NCBI GenBank assembly: GCA_033964015.1
Contig: CM066925.1
Coordinates: forward strand, 3,857,199-3,921,198
Source of the DNA: Scolanthus callimorphus
Taxonomy: Eukaryota; Cnidaria; Anthozoa; Actiniaria; Edwardsiidae
DNA: 64,000 bases
Direction: 5' to 3'
Below, one piece after another: positions 47,501 through 58,349 of the stretch; position 1 is the stretch's first letter; every line of letters starts with the position of its first letter. The notes under the pieces are model-generated. The model saw nothing but the letters and a program-made list of their open reading frames with translations. It searched no databases and was not told the DNA's origin. The position numbers and the translations under genes were made by a program.

Positions 47501-48743
47501 GGGACTATTTGGACATGATATTCGACCTGAAATCCACTCAAAAAAGCCTCGCTGTTCAAAATATTATGTTTCTTTCGAGTACGTTTACTATTCAACTCGA
47601 GTGAGTGAAACGTGAGGATACCCAAGTCGCACAAACTATTACAGGCTCCCAGGGGCTCTTTTTCTCTGCCTCTTCCCAGTACTAGAATGTCGAATTCGGA
47701 CAAGAACTAAAGCTGCAAATGTTTTTTCCCCGCTAGTCATGGCGCGAGGAACGTGCGCTGTTAGAGTGTCTTCCTAGTAAAAAAGTTTGCCTCGATATCA
47801 TGCTCATTACCAAGCTCCTAGCCGAGCGGCGCCGATTTGGGCTCTCAAGTCTCCGGCTGCACTACCAGTACATCCCGGAAGAGATCAAGGCTGCTGATAG
47901 GTAGGATATATTGGCAAACGAGTCGCCCTTGTCCAGATTTATAGGTCGGGCCATACATTCGTTTGGTTAATTTGTAGATGCTACAAAAAGAGAAAGTTGC
48001 TCAACGTTCAACATCATCCAGCTTTCGCGAAGTTTCGTTCTCATTGATTTAGACTTGTTCTAAAAAGCTAGTGCAAGAAAACAAATAGATGATATGACAA
48101 CTTAAAAGTATGCGCACGTTGCTGCATGCCTGTTAGTAGATTGGGGACACTTGGCGAATGTGTAAAGGCCGGCACAGACTAGGACCCTGCTTCGGGGACA
48201 AGTCCCCTATAGTGTGTACTGTTTTGCGTTGAAATTTCAGTCGCGGGGACTAAATATTTGTCCCAGGGAAAAGTCCCAGAAATCAAACTGATTTGATTCG
48301 TGGGACTTGTCCCTGGGACAAATTGCGCATTTTTTCTAGTGTGTATAGGCCGGCACAGACTAGGGGACAAGTCCCAAGGTAAATCGGCCGATGCGGCACT
48401 AACAACTTGACCACTCTTTACTGGATAAAGAAAACCACGCAGGCATATGTCGCGGTCGCGTCAGGGTAAAATGTGTCTTAGAAAGTAGTTATCGAAAGCA
48501 TATGCGCGAAGACCTCGAGATTAATTGGTACGTAAAAGCTAGCAAAACCAGTGCAAGAAAACCAATAGTCTTAAGGCTGGCACAGGCTAGGAGACTAGTC
48601 CCTGGTGCTTACAATATATCTTTCTACAATCTTTTTTCAGATTTGTGGATGAATTGAAGGGCATTTCCCACGCAATACAAGACCACAACCGGAAGCGAGA
48701 TGCTGTCTATGACTACCTAAACCCTTACTATCAGCAAATTTAG
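34946..48743 (+). CDS. PLAT-lipoxygenase, 15 exons, ~677 residues, lacking one iron-ligand His
   Basis: Exons: 34946-35471, 37636-37680, 40470-40595, 40993-41090, 41472-41604, 42089-42184, 42408-42504, 43314-43431, 43559-43651, 44308-44368, 44922-45027, 45792-45883, 46785-46958, 47737-47900, 48641-48743. The PLAT lipid-binding domain (about 13-115; ITVKTGDTKGAA, GHTDVFTFNT) precedes the lipoxygenase domain, which in active members oxygenates polyunsaturated fatty acids at an iron centre. Length is close to human 5-LOX (674). Iron ligands by alignment: His368 in AQYHRACSL is kept, but the second His of HxxxxH is Leu373 (CTA at 42498-42500). His560 and Asn564 (GGHAGTN) are kept, as is the terminal Ile677 (NPYYQQI). 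Exon 1 needs two one-base restorations, near 35098 and in the CCCCC at 35463-35467; otherwise all phases join. An in-frame stop at 34925 supports the ATG. It could be an inactive homologue, an altered enzyme or a decaying copy. Confidence 0.85.
37255..37560 (+). pseudogene. LINE 3' remnant in lipoxygenase intron 2
   Basis: The plus-strand frame reads LFWNSLNNNIREAPSVSSFR, the typical last block of CR1/Jockey-like LINE polyproteins. It is followed by AT-rich sequence ending in ATTATTATT repeats (about 37530-37556). It is in the same orientation as the gene and dead. Confidence 0.6.
37732..38421. mobile_element. Second foldback-like element, 690 bp, arms of ~40-bp tandem units
   Basis: The ends TGTAGAAGTCCTAA and (inverted) TTAGGGCTTCTACA bracket arrays of GGCCCTAAGTGTAATAAAGG, CCCCAAGTGTAATAAAAA units on the left and their inverse on the right. 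The centre contains a nested palindrome (CGTCCTAGTTGGA at 37910, its inverse at about 38030). It is non-coding and lies in lipoxygenase intron 2. Confidence 0.8.
38501..39092. mobile_element. MITE with G/C-run ends and TTA flanks, in lipoxygenase intron 2
   Basis: GGGACCGGTCATTATTTATC then a long G run at the left; a C run then GATAAATAATGACCGGTTCC at the right. TTA lies outside both ends. Interior sequence (GGGCATTTTTGGTAGAGTTT, AGATACACTTGTTCTTGT) matches 24380-24580 in inverse orientation, so this is a relative of the 24188 element. Confidence 0.8.
39780..40330. mobile_element. Palindromic MITE in lipoxygenase intron 2
   Basis: TCACCGATAAAGTAATGG near 39837 and CTACTTCACCGATAAAGTCA near 40302 mark related ends. 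Inside, GTGCTCTCTGCTTTCTTACA, AACACGAGGGGGATGTTGGG and ACTTGAAAGACACGAG (39925-39995) are inverted at 40000-40075. It is non-coding. Fragments of the same arm occur near 63640-63690. Confidence 0.65.
40743..40909. mobile_element. Palindromic MITE, copy B, in lipoxygenase intron 3
   Basis: AATAGACCTTCTCGGCTTGG at the left is inverted as CCAAGCCGAGGAGGTCTATT at the right. Middle phrases ATCACGTGGCATTCAT and TTCATATATCCTTC match copy A at 8887-9086. Confidence 0.7.
41640..41916 (+). pseudogene. LINE 3' end in lipoxygenase intron 5
   Basis: The frame RLWNALPDDIRGCPELSSFK, then SKVKTYLFKRF, is the conserved C-terminal tail of CR1/Jockey-type LINE proteins. It is followed by a 3' UTR with GTAAAGCGCTGCTGG and a terminal (TTA)n run at 41897-41913. 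It is a 5'-truncated copy in the same orientation as the gene. Confidence 0.75.
42666..42970. mobile_element. TA-flanked palindromic MITE, 305 bp, in lipoxygenase intron 7
   Basis: TACTGCGGTTTTC at the left and GAAAACCGCAGTA at the right, with inverse arms running about 130 bases inward through AACTCTCGCTA, TTTCCAACCGT, CGTCAATCAAACTCCCGA and TTTTTGATTGGCCAGC. The terminal TA fits Tc1/mariner-type insertion. Partial copies occur at 19640-19880, 33800-33850 and 57686-57718. Confidence 0.8.
44494..44535 (+). mobile_element. SINE 3' domain fragment in lipoxygenase intron 10
   Basis: GAGACAGGGCCTATGGTTTA followed by ATGTCCCTTGCGAAGAAC parallels GAGACGGGACCTACGGTTTA, ACGTCC at 58447-58475, a tail domain shared by several invertebrate SINE families. 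Only the fragment is seen. Confidence 0.45.
45165..45330. mobile_element. Palindromic MITE in lipoxygenase intron 11
   Basis: TTTGCTGTTCCTCCAATCAA, then TGCCCTGTTTCGCC, is inverted as GGCGAAACAGGGCGA and TTTGACTGGTGGAACAGCAA. Diverged relatives of the same arms occur at about 49630-49790. Confidence 0.65.
48175..48385. repeat. Inverted/direct repeat of GGCCGGCACAGACTAGG type in lipoxygenase intron 14
   Basis: GGCCGGCACAGACTAGG occurs at about 48168 and 48350. Between them GGGGACAAGTCCC and GGGACTTGTCCCTGGGACAA phrases form inverted pairs. It is probably a MITE. Introns 12 and 13 show nothing else I recognise. Confidence 0.55.
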
Positions 48744-50697
48744 TTGGTTGGCATTGCAGATAATGTATTTGTAAAATACTACTTAATGCTGTTTCCCAAG
48801 TCTGTTGAAAAGTTCTGGAAAGGAAAGGCAGGTCACAGAAGGAAGCAGAGACAACATCATGGTATCCCACAGCCAACAGACAAAATCATAGTATTTTGCT
48901 AGCAGACGAAGATCTATATGCTATTCGAAGACATTTTGTCCATGTAGGCGATATTATCATGGTAAAGATGAAAAAAAATGCCATTTGACACATGCTCCTC
49001 TCGAGACGAGACGCTAACCAATGAAATCTAGAAAGCTGTTCTTTCCCATGTATTGTGTAAATACCACAAACGCGTCCCAGTATCCGCATGTTGCGATAAC
49101 CGACAGGGGAACTATCCGCGGTATATCGATTGATATCGCTAGTGATTATCAGATATTTTTACACTGAAAGAGAGCGTCAGTTCTACTAACGTATGTGGGC
49201 GTTTGCGCCATAAACATAACATGGATAATCCAGCGTCGGGTTCAACTGTAACTCGTTCGACCCCGCTCTTCGGGCACCTTTCGGGAGGCGCGCAAGTTTC
49301 ATTGGATCCCTGAAAATGCGTCCATTCCAAGATTGGCGGATCTCTCGTCATTTCCTCCGCCACGAGGGCAAACGTACGGAATGTACCACCTAAAACAAAG
49401 GGACCATATTAGTAATATAACATAAATATCATAAAAACATTTTACGGGGGACGTTTTGAGCTGATGGTCCGGTTCAAACCAGTCACATATGTTCGTTGAA
49501 CAGATGTTGGATGTGTTTTTGCAGATCAATGGCAGCCTTGTCTAACACCCGCACTGAAAACAATTTTTTCCTGTCTCAGCCAAAATCTTCGCACCGCGAC
49601 CCGTAAAACATCGATTTATTTTTCGATTTTTGGGTTCGCTGTTCCGCCAGTGAAACCTTCTGAGCCAATAAGTTAATTGACTTGTTTCGACTAGTGCACT
49701 CGCCTATTGCGATGGAGCCAGCTGAATGCACTAGGCGAAACGGGGCAAAAACTTGATTGGATTACTTGATGATCGTTCGGCCGGCTTTGTTAAAGATTAC
49801 CAACTGGTTTGAACCAGTCCTTAGGGGCTCTAATTTTTTCAATATGTCTTGGCTACGGTTCGTAAGTTTTCGCGTTTTTTAAAATTAAATGCACTAATAT
49901 ATATATGTTATTAGATATTTTTTCATGTAATACGGGCGGATATTTTACTAGTTAAGGGCGCATTCTTCCCAGCCCTGGGGTGAGAAAAATGCGCAACGAG
50001 TAAAATGTCTGCCAGTATTACATGAAAAATACATCTACTGAGTTATTTATTATACGACGAACAAAAATATTTGCTTTTCAAGATTCAACAGTAAACATAC
50101 GTAATTTGACTAGCACACGATCGGCGGGAAGCTACTCAACTGTGCGCTCATAACCGGTTCATAACCGGTTTGCTACAGTGTGTAATACGGCTTTCAACCG
50201 TGTAATACGGCTTTTGCCGCAATACGGCTCTATTTCTGCACTAAATTTTAACCTTATATGGTAAAATGACGTCACAGTCGTATAATAAGTGTTCATATTG
50301 AAGCAAATCACTGTAGTTACATGATTATTGTGGGTATTGGCACATCTTAGCAGTACCTGTTTTTAGGTGGTATATGAGTCGATGGACTTGAGATGGCGTT
50401 ACCCCCTTTAAGGGGTTTATAATTTTGGTAGATAACGGCTGCGGCCCAATAGAATTGTTGTACGATTACAGCGACAAAGAGCAAACATGCACGCAATCAG
50501 TGTTCATTATTGCACCTGTCAATTTTAGTTGCTTTAGGAATTGGTCGTTCAGCGCTATAGTTTTGTCCGCAAACAAAGTATCGCATTGTGTTCGGTGCTT
50601 TTAAATTCCCTGTGTCCTATGGGTTTGTTGTGTTGATCTGAAATTTATTTATTTAGTCTAAGGAATTTGGACTGTTTTTGCAGCTTCTCCGGTGAAC

Positions 50698-50930
50698 GTC
50701 CAACCTCGTCCCCAGGGTCTTCTCGGTCGTTTTTCAAAATGGCGGTTAGCTCAGAGAAGACCCTGGGGAGGCTGAGTCACATGACCGCTTCGAAACAAAG
50801 GAGAACCTCGTTCCCATGTCCTCAAATAGTGGTCATGTGACTCAGCCTCCCCCAGTGTCTTCTCTGAGCTAACCGCCATTTTGAAAAACGACCGAGAAGA
50901 CCCTGGGGACGAGGTTGGTGAACGTCCGTA
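50698..50930. mobile_element. Perfect-arm palindrome, 230 bp
   Basis: CCAACCTCGTCCCCAGGGTC, then TTCTCGGTCGTTTTTCAAAA and TGGCGGTTAGCTC, is inverted at 50865-50930. An inner pair around CCCTGGGGAGGCTGAGTCAC is inverted as GTGACTCAGCCTCCCCCAG. It is non-coding, probably a MITE with strong hairpin potential. Confidence 0.7.
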
Positions 50931-52299
50931 AATCGAGGGTTTTGTTCTTTTTACGCGCGACGCGCTTCGATTTGATTACGGTGTCGAGTTACTCAGGAGA
51001 GGGAGACACGCCGGCGAGACTCCCCCCGTGTCTTTCTCTCGAATTATGGACGTTTCCCAAATAAGGGACTGCAAGCAGTAACATCATTAGCTTGCCGTTC
51101 TGGACTACATATCACTTTAGCCAGCTTTTGACCAAAGGATGGATCCACATTCCATGAGATTTAGACGGATTGAGTTCACTTCTTTTACCGTTATCTCATT
51201 AAATAGACTCATTTATGGGCTACAAAACTACACATCACGCCCATCGGCCACAGGAACTTTTAAAAGAACCAGTTCCCAAAGCAACGTTTATTTACTTGTT
51301 TCTTGTTAGATGATTTAAACTCTAGGGAAATAATACATAACCAAATGCACATGTATGCAAACTATACTGTTTCAATCATAAATGGCTAATTCACAGCTGG
51401 ATAATGATTTGTTTGTGTGGTCCTGTTCGATATAATAATTATAATCTTTATTCAACTCATAATAAAGCAAATATTGATCATTTTACAGTAATGATGCAGT
51501 TGTAATATTCACTGATGTTAAAAGGGGCAGACTCACAGTACCCATGATGCTTTGCACTCCGCCGCCATTTTCGATACCCAAAAAGCTTTACTTTTGTTAG
51601 TAGTTTAGCGGGCGCATTTTAGCACACTCGTAGTGTGGACGGTCGAATCCGGATTAAAATGAAAACGATGACGTGAACTGTATCATTTAATTTGATTGTA
51701 CGCTTCAACATCAAATAAAAACTGATCGCTTGTTTGAGCTAAATCTCCCGTCCACACTAACACGCTAATCGGTTGTCCAATACACTGACAAATTTATGCA
51801 AGGCATTGTCTAAAACAATGGAGTGTATTATAGAACGAGGCAATACAATGGAGAAGAACAATACCATGCATAAATTTGTCAGAGTATTGGACTAGTATGT
51901 TAATGTCTCACCGAAAATCGAGCCCTGCATGTGAAAACGCTACCAAAGGTGGATCAATTTTGAAAATACTGTCTATGCATTTTAGTGTGGACGGCGAAAA
52001 CTCAACTTTTCTAAAACGATGACGTCATGTCACACGGCTGTGGGGAATTTATGACCGCGGCTTGTCATTTTTCTTTTTGGCGCATGCGCTAAGCTGGCGT
52101 TTTTGTGCGTTTCAAATTTAGCCGACGTATGGACGGAAAACTTTTGTTCCCTTTTCGGGGCAAATCTTAGCCGTTTCAAATTTGGCCGGCGTAGTGTGGG
52201 CTGTGCCGCTGTAGAAAATGCTACAGTCAGATTTCAGGAAGTTTTTTTTATTTGTCTCCCATAATCTTTTGGATAGCTTACAATTTCATATATTTTGGC

Positions 52300-52551
52300 C
52301 TATACTATAAGCGACATTTAATTATTTTATTTTTGACGATCATCCCGACTCCCAGATCCGAGCATGCCATGCCTACTAGAATGACATTAGATGGTGTGTG
52401 AAGGGACGGGATCAACCAGATACCAAGGATAACCAGCATATTTCCTATAACGGTCGGTATGCTAACTAGGACGTTCAATACCACTATATTAATGTATGCG
52501 GCGTTATATTGACTCGTAAAGTCCACGGGAACACTACTTATGGAGTTATGT
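52300..52551 (-). pseudogene. GPCR fragment, N-terminus to TM2 only
   Basis: The minus strand encodes VVLNVLVSIPTVIGNMLVIL (TM1 with the GN signature), LHTPSNVILVGMACSDLGVG (ICL1 and TM2 with the Asp) and then stops at the end of TM2. No TM3-TM7 follows on this strand. Upstream, MQGNQT, with an N-glycosylation sequon, starts at about 52563 in another frame and could be its original N-terminus. It resembles amine-like or orphan anthozoan class A receptors. It is a truncated pseudogene, or a 5' exon whose partner was not found. Confidence 0.65.
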
Positions 52552-53686
52552 TTGATTTCCTTGCATATACGAGTTTCGTAATACTATCTTGCGTGTGGAA
52601 TTTGATCGAATGACTTTCGGCAGGGTCAACAGCTGTGTTCGTCGCCGCCGAGGGGTTGCGGCATAAACTGCAATGCCTTGCGATCGTACGGCTGTAAACA
52701 TATTGGTATACATCGAATTTGACGAGGAAATGGATTGAACAAGATCCTCAAGTGATGTGAAAGCAAACCGCCGCACAACTGAAGGAAAGTGTTGGGCGAG
52801 TTGTAATTTGAAAATGCGTCCGTCGTGGCTCCGTTTGACTATGGTCGGCGAATGGAGAGTCCAGAAACCTTTGAATGTGCATGCGCTAGATCTGACCAAG
52901 AAGTTGTTTTGTTAATGTGCGTGATCAAAATAAGCGCTGTCATGAGATTTTTTCGGTACCATGAATTTTTGCGGGTACGGCAGCACACAGAACGGCTAAA
53001 ATTTATCCAGAAAAGTATACCTCAGGCCCGTAAGAATTCTATGTGCCTGTTACGAAATGCTAAGCAATCTAAGAAACACATAGCATGCAGAAAACGGGAT
53101 TAAGACTAGTTGGCTCTTGCTGACGCCGGGCCGGATTCCAGCCCTTGGATTCCAGATTCTATTCCCATGGAATCTGGATTCCATATAACAATTGGAAAGA
53201 CGGAAAACTAGTAATGACTTGTAATATCTAAACTAAACAAATCTAAAATTACTACATTTAAAACTTTAATACTAAAATATTATCTATCAAGTGAGGCAAA
53301 TGGGGGTCCTTTTTTGTTTCACTATTTCCAGCTCAGTGCACTTGGACAAGGTGAAACAAAAGAACCAGCCGCATGGGCCTCACTTGAGTGTTCGTTGGAT
53401 TGCCTATTGGATTTGAAGGTTTACAAAAAGTTGGTTTAGGGATTCCTTTACATGAAGCGAAAATTAAGAATATTACAATATTCATTGACTTTATATCCAA
53501 TGAATAGACACATCGGTTACGTTTGGAGCTTTTTACTAATCTATAATATCACTCTTGATAATATATGATATTTATATAAAATATGATCAGGAGGGACGGG
53601 GTGTCTCCAAGGGCCCTATTGTTTCGATTATCGCTGCCCCCTTTACTGGCAGCGATCATCGCAGATGTTGTCAAGTTCAAAACAAT

Positions 53687-54081
53687 GGAGTCCTAAAGTG
53701 ATGATGTCACAAAAAAATCGATTTAGCAATATTTATCCCTTTCGATTTTGAAAGGCCATACAAAATAAAACTAACTACACACCAAAAATAAGGCAAATCA
53801 GTTGCAACGCGACCAAGATATGGCCCACTGAATACATAATTTTCTTTAACAAATCACTGTATTTTTGGTTCAGTTCCAAACTGTTTGAAACTGAGTCCAA
53901 AATACAGTGATTTGTTAAAGACAATTATATATTCAGTGGGTCATATCTCAGTCGCGTTTCAACCGATTCAGCTCATTTTTTGCATGCAACGTTTGTTGGA
54001 GTTGGTCTTCCATTATATGAGGGGAAAAAATCTAACATTGGAAAATTTTTTCAAATTCTGAAGTCACACTTTAGGACTCTA
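53687..54081. mobile_element. MITE, ~395 bp, next to the P450 3' end
   Basis: GGAGTCCTAAAGTG at the left and CACTTTAGGACTC at the right are inverse. The inner palindrome around ACAGTGATTTGTTAAAG (53868 and 53905) and the repeated TATCTCAGTCGCG/GCGACCAAGATAT arms extend it. Non-coding. It ends about 120 bases beyond the P450 stop codon. Confidence 0.65.
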
Positions 54082-54198
54082 TAGTCACTTCCTCCCTCCT
54101 GAATATGATATTCGCGCTAAATACCAATGCAACATCAAGGTACTGCTGTACTGTCTTTGATCTTCACCTGTAGGCCGGACACGAGAGTACACAAGGAC

Positions 54199-55674
54199 TT
54201 ATGCTCTCTTTTTGATCAGTAGTTTGTAAGGTGGTGGGCTAAAAGTGATTCCAAGTGGGCACTCCATCACATCAGGCATGGGGTAGCCTGGAACCTTCTC
54301 AAATGTGAACTCACGGAATAAATTCGCGATGATAATGAAAAATATTTGCCTTGAGGTGGCTTCCCAAGGGCAGGAGCGATGCCCGACAGAGAACGGAATG
54401 ACTTTCAGCGCCCCTGTGAATTTACCATCTTTGTTAATCATTCTATCAGGATCAAAAATCTCAGGGCTGTGCCACAATTTTGGGTCACGATGAACAGCCC
54501 ACAGGTTAAATATTGCTGTGGTGCCCTTTGGAATGTTAAAACCCGCGAGTTTCGTGTCGGACATCGTGCAGTGCGGGATTGCTGCGGGACTAACGGGCGC
54601 AACGCGCTGTGCCTCTATAAACACAGCCTCGACATAAGGCAGACGACTGCGATCCTTACTAGTCAGCGTGACCTTGTTACGGTTTGTGACGTCATCAATG
54701 GCGGCTTGGAGTTTGCGCTGAACATCCGGGTACTCTGTGAGGAGCGCCACTGTCCACATGAAAGCAGTTAAAGCTGACTCCGTTGCAATCATCGACTCAT
54801 TAAGCGTGTACTTACGGCGTTGTTCATCTAGGCATGGGGTCTCCAAGCCAAGAGCTTTCTCGTCTAGTTCTGCTTGCATGAGTGCGTCCCAGATATCCCG
54901 GGTCTTTCCTTCTCGAAAGGTCATGCTATGTGTTTCATGTTTCGGTTGCAAAATAGCGTCACGTTCCGCAACCGCCTCTTTCATTACTTTAACAACTTGG
55001 AAAGGAAACACTTCCAGAAACGGTAGAGCATCAAGGATATTAGTAGCCCTTAACCCCTGTGAGAATTTCAACGTTTCCTCCAATATAGCATGAAAGTCTT
55101 TGTCACTCTTTTCAAATGTAAACCCAAAAAGTAATTCTGAAATTATGTTAGCCATTGTAAGCCCGAAATCGTCCCGAGGGTCGACTATGGAGCCGCATTG
55201 TTGTCGAAGCCTCTGATGTAACTGCTCCATCTCTCGCAAAGCTATCCCTTCAAGCTTGCCATTTTTACCCTCACACGCTCGTATCGCGGTAGTAAAAACC
55301 TTGTGCTGTCTTCTCCATTCATCACTGTAAGTTTGAAATCCGATACTTTTACCACAACCAGAGAAGATTTCCCCTGAAATCATTTTCGGTCGCCCCGAAA
55401 AATCGGTGCCCTTTTTCGCAGCCTCGCGTACAAGGTCTAAGTCGCTGATAATTACAGCTAGTTGCGTGCCTAGTTGAAGTTTGTAGATAGGGCCATACGA
55501 CTTCGCTAGTCTTGTAAAATCATGATGTGGCTTGTCCGATAGAAGATGAGCGTTTCCAACCAATGGAAGCGGAAATGGGCCCGGTGGGAGCTTGCAAAAT
55601 GATTCCCAAACGCGCAAAGCGAAAAAATAAATGGTATAACAAAGGGATGCTATTCCAAACAAAGTAAGCAACAT
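54199..55674 (-). CDS. Cytochrome P450, intronless, 491 residues, unusual haem loop
   Basis: A haem-thiolate monooxygenase-like protein, probably anchored in the ER by the hydrophobic segment at residues 1-22 (MLLTLFGIASLCYTIYFFAL). The hinge KLPPGPFPLPLVGN follows. Helix C has WRRQHKVF. The K-helix ExxR is EAQR (FIEAQRVAP), and FDPDRM stands for the PERF region. The haem loop is FSVGHRSCPWEA with Cys435, but position 437, normally Gly in FxxGxRxCxG, is Trp (TGG at 54366-54364). The I-helix reads IATESALTAF instead of AGx(D/E)T, keeping Glu but with Ser for Thr. N-terminal and SRS features resemble clan 2 (CYP1/2/17-like). The full-length open frame argues for function; the two motif changes argue for altered chemistry or recent decay. 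The substrate cannot be predicted. Confidence 0.9.
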   Translation of the reverse strand: MLLTLFGIASLCYTIYFFALRVWESFCKLPPGPFPLPLVGNAHLLSDKPHHDFTRLAKSYGPIYKLQLGTQLAVIISDLDLVREAAKKGTDFSGRPKMISGEIFSGCGKSIGFQTYSDEWRRQHKVFTTAIRACEGKNGKLEGIALREMEQLHQRLRQQCGSIVDPRDDFGLTMANIISELLFGFTFEKSDKDFHAILEETLKFSQGLRATNILDALPFLEVFPFQVVKVMKEAVAERDAILQPKHETHSMTFREGKTRDIWDALMQAELDEKALGLETPCLDEQRRKYTLNESMIATESALTAFMWTVALLTEYPDVQRKLQAAIDDVTNRNKVTLTSKDRSRLPYVEAVFIEAQRVAPVSPAAIPHCTMSDTKLAGFNIPKGTTAIFNLWAVHRDPKLWHSPEIFDPDRMINKDGKFTGALKVIPFSVGHRSCPWEATSRQIFFIIIANLFREFTFEKVPGYPMPDVMECPLGITFSPPPYKLLIKKRA

Positions 55675-58340
55675 CGCTGCTTGTTTATCAGCTGCAACCT
55701 AAATAGAGAAATAATAGAAAAATTCTAACGTTTTTAACATCATAAAATACATTTTTAAGTGACGTACAAAACGGAACGAAAATCACAGAGCTCACTGGAG
55801 CGTGGAAATGATGTGAAATGATTTTTTATATAAATATTGGACCTTTTGTTGTAAACTTCTTCTAAGAGATATGCCTGCAGTGGTTTTAGAATCATGTCCT
55901 AAAAGTCTAAAATCAGAGTTTGTGATGTTTGAAATTCAGCGAATATCCACCGAGAACGAGCCGATGTCCCTTGTGTATTTCTATGTACTGGAGACCAGTT
56001 TAGTTCCGCTACTACGAGAGATGAACAACACTGGACTTCACGCTCGAAAAGAGCTCTTAAACTCTAGGAAAGAAGACAAGACAATCAGCGGATAAACAAA
56101 GAGCAATTATCTTAAAATATATTTCAAGTGATGAAAATTTTTTTCTCAAAAAGTGACAATTTCATAAGGTATTTCCACGCTCCTGTCGTGTGAGCCCAGT
56201 GCTAAAATGTAAAGCAATCACTTGAAGTAATTTCTCACCACTATATCATCAGTTCCACAGTGCCAAGGCTACCAAGTTTAAACAGCAGAGCTCGCGTAAT
56301 GGGATCTTTTGAATCCAAACGAAATCAGCTTCACCCAAACACTAAGACAGAAATCTGAACTCAAAATGTCAAGCTGTCATAGAAGTATTAGATTTAGGGT
56401 TCCTTCTCACCTTCATATCTGCTTAGGAATGTTCAATATTGCATCTTATCATCCGGTGTTTGCGATACTTTGCCCAGGTACTTGACTCCTCCACTAAACA
56501 ATGCGGGCCTTAGTGCTTTTGTTAATAACAAGTCCCAGTGAGCTGTACACTCTAATTCATTCTTTCTCAACTATGAGCTAAAATTAATTCAAGTTGACCA
56601 AATAGTTTTGTTGAATGATCATGCATTGACCTTGATACAGTATTCTATGCGGCAGTTTTTTTCAGCAAGCGATTTGGTTTCAGCTCAGTGCTAGGCCAAA
56701 CTATTGCAGGATTTTGAGTCATGTTTTTGTACGTCCAAAAATAAAGGGACACCTACGCGTTAGTGAATTGCTTCCGACATTTGCTAAGATCATCTCGAAA
56801 GTCTTTAAAAATACTACGTTCAACTAGGAAATAATGTTTTTGGTGTTTTATCCATTGCTAATTATTTCTTTAAAAATACCATACACAACATATTTTGATC
56901 TTTGTTTGTTTATTTTCTTTATGCAGACTGAAACTTGAAACTCAGCAAGGCCAAGCGTAATAAACGTCGAACTTCTTCTGTCGAACCATTCCTTTTTCAA
57001 AGGGTACAGCTTCATTAGACTTTATAATAGAAAACTTTCTATTGTTTTGGATTGGGACGGCGCGACTCTGGTACGACGTTTGCCGTAGGCGACGCGGACG
57101 AGCAATTCATCCTGAGCAATCTTGATGCTTCTAGAAACATATTCCTATTTAGGTTGATCAAAGTACAAGAACGTCTAACGATAGCCTCAAAGGTTCTTGA
57201 AAAAAACACTATTTGAAAATTGTAATTTAAAGTCTCTTAAAGATATTGAAGTCTCAAGATTCGAAAAGTTTCAGAAAGATGGGGCATCGAGAAAATGAAA
57301 AATTATCTTTCAGAAATTTATGAAGTCAAAGGTTTAAGACGTTGTCTGTCATTATCCTTTAGAAAAATTGAACCTTTCGTTTTAAATCACCTTTCAAAAT
57401 ATTTTGTGATAGAACTCCTGTCATTTCTTTGATTGTGCATGTGAAGGGAGTCGGATTTGATCCACGAAGTATCATGAATCGAGACCTTTCAGTTATCTTT
57501 ATTTAATTTTTGGATGCATGCCAATGTTCTACGGGAAAACACTCGAATCTTCACAGCGAAAATACGAAAGTTTTTAACAAATGTCCCGGATGTGCAAGCG
57601 CGCTCTTTTCCCGCCAGTGTTGTTTTTCCTTACTTCGTCTGCAGTGAAATCTCGCTTGCTCACTCGACTTTTGAGCCACAAAACTACGGCGGTTTTCATA
57701 ATTGTACGAACTCTAATCAAATTTAATCAAATCACCGACTAATCAAAGCAACCCGGTAGCTTTTGCAAAACGTCTGCGTGATATGTGTTGGCAGACTGCT
57801 TGTAGTCCGTAAGTACAGCATAACTGCGCGTGACTGAAAACTCGAGACCCATGAACAAGGCGCGGGTAGGCGAACAAAGGCGCACGCGAAGCAATAGTAT
57901 TTTTCTCTTGTATTTGAGGACGTTCGCCAAATAAGAGACTTGTTAATAACAGAAAAAAAAGAATTCCGAAAAGCCATTTTTGTAAGCTTTACTCAAAGCC
58001 TGACCAAAAAAATATGAGGCAACAAAGAGGCTCAAAGAAACATACTAAAGCGCCAAGTTTGAGTAGCGCGTACTATAGAGGATATTACATGGGCGCGCGG
58101 AGATACGAATTTTATCTTCGAGTGTTGATATTATCTCTCACGAGTGAGCGCAAACACCAATGAAATACTGGGTGATCTTCCGCGCGTATTTCATTGAAAT
58201 TTATATAACTAGACGCATAACTGCGTGAACTCAGGCTTCTAGTAAGTAAGAAAGTAAAGTAGGTGCTTATATAGCGCTTATTATCTAAGCTCTTTTTATT
58301 TTGGATAACTCATACTATAGAACCAGTTTTTATAACAATG
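55675..58340. other. P450 upstream region, no gene recognised
   Basis: A 74-codon ATG frame (55871-56095) runs divergently from the P450, 197 bases away. It has no recognisable motif and may be chance. 56100-57500 is plain AT-rich sequence. 57686-57718 is a fragment of the 42666 MITE arm (GGCGGTTTTCATAATTGTAC). 58090-58150 repeats the GGCGCGCGGAGATACG and CTCTCACGAGTGAGCGC phrases seen at about 938-1005. Confidence 0.5.
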
Positions 58341-58349
58341 AGTGTGTAT

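Larger units (their letters stand above)
48744..54198. other. Region between lipoxygenase and P450; repeats and a GPCR fragment
   Basis: No intact gene. Palindromes at 49912-50040 and 50698-50930, a diffuse element at about 51590-52210 (ends with TAGTGTGGAC and internal CGTCCACACT), the GPCR fragment at 52300-52551 and a MITE at 53687-54081 account for most of it. 48744-49560 and 53110-53680 show nothing recognisable. Confidence 0.5.

Noticed and set aside
55871..56095. 74-codon ATG frame divergent from the P450
   Set aside because: It is short, without motifs or splice context. Kept only as a note in the intergenic entry.
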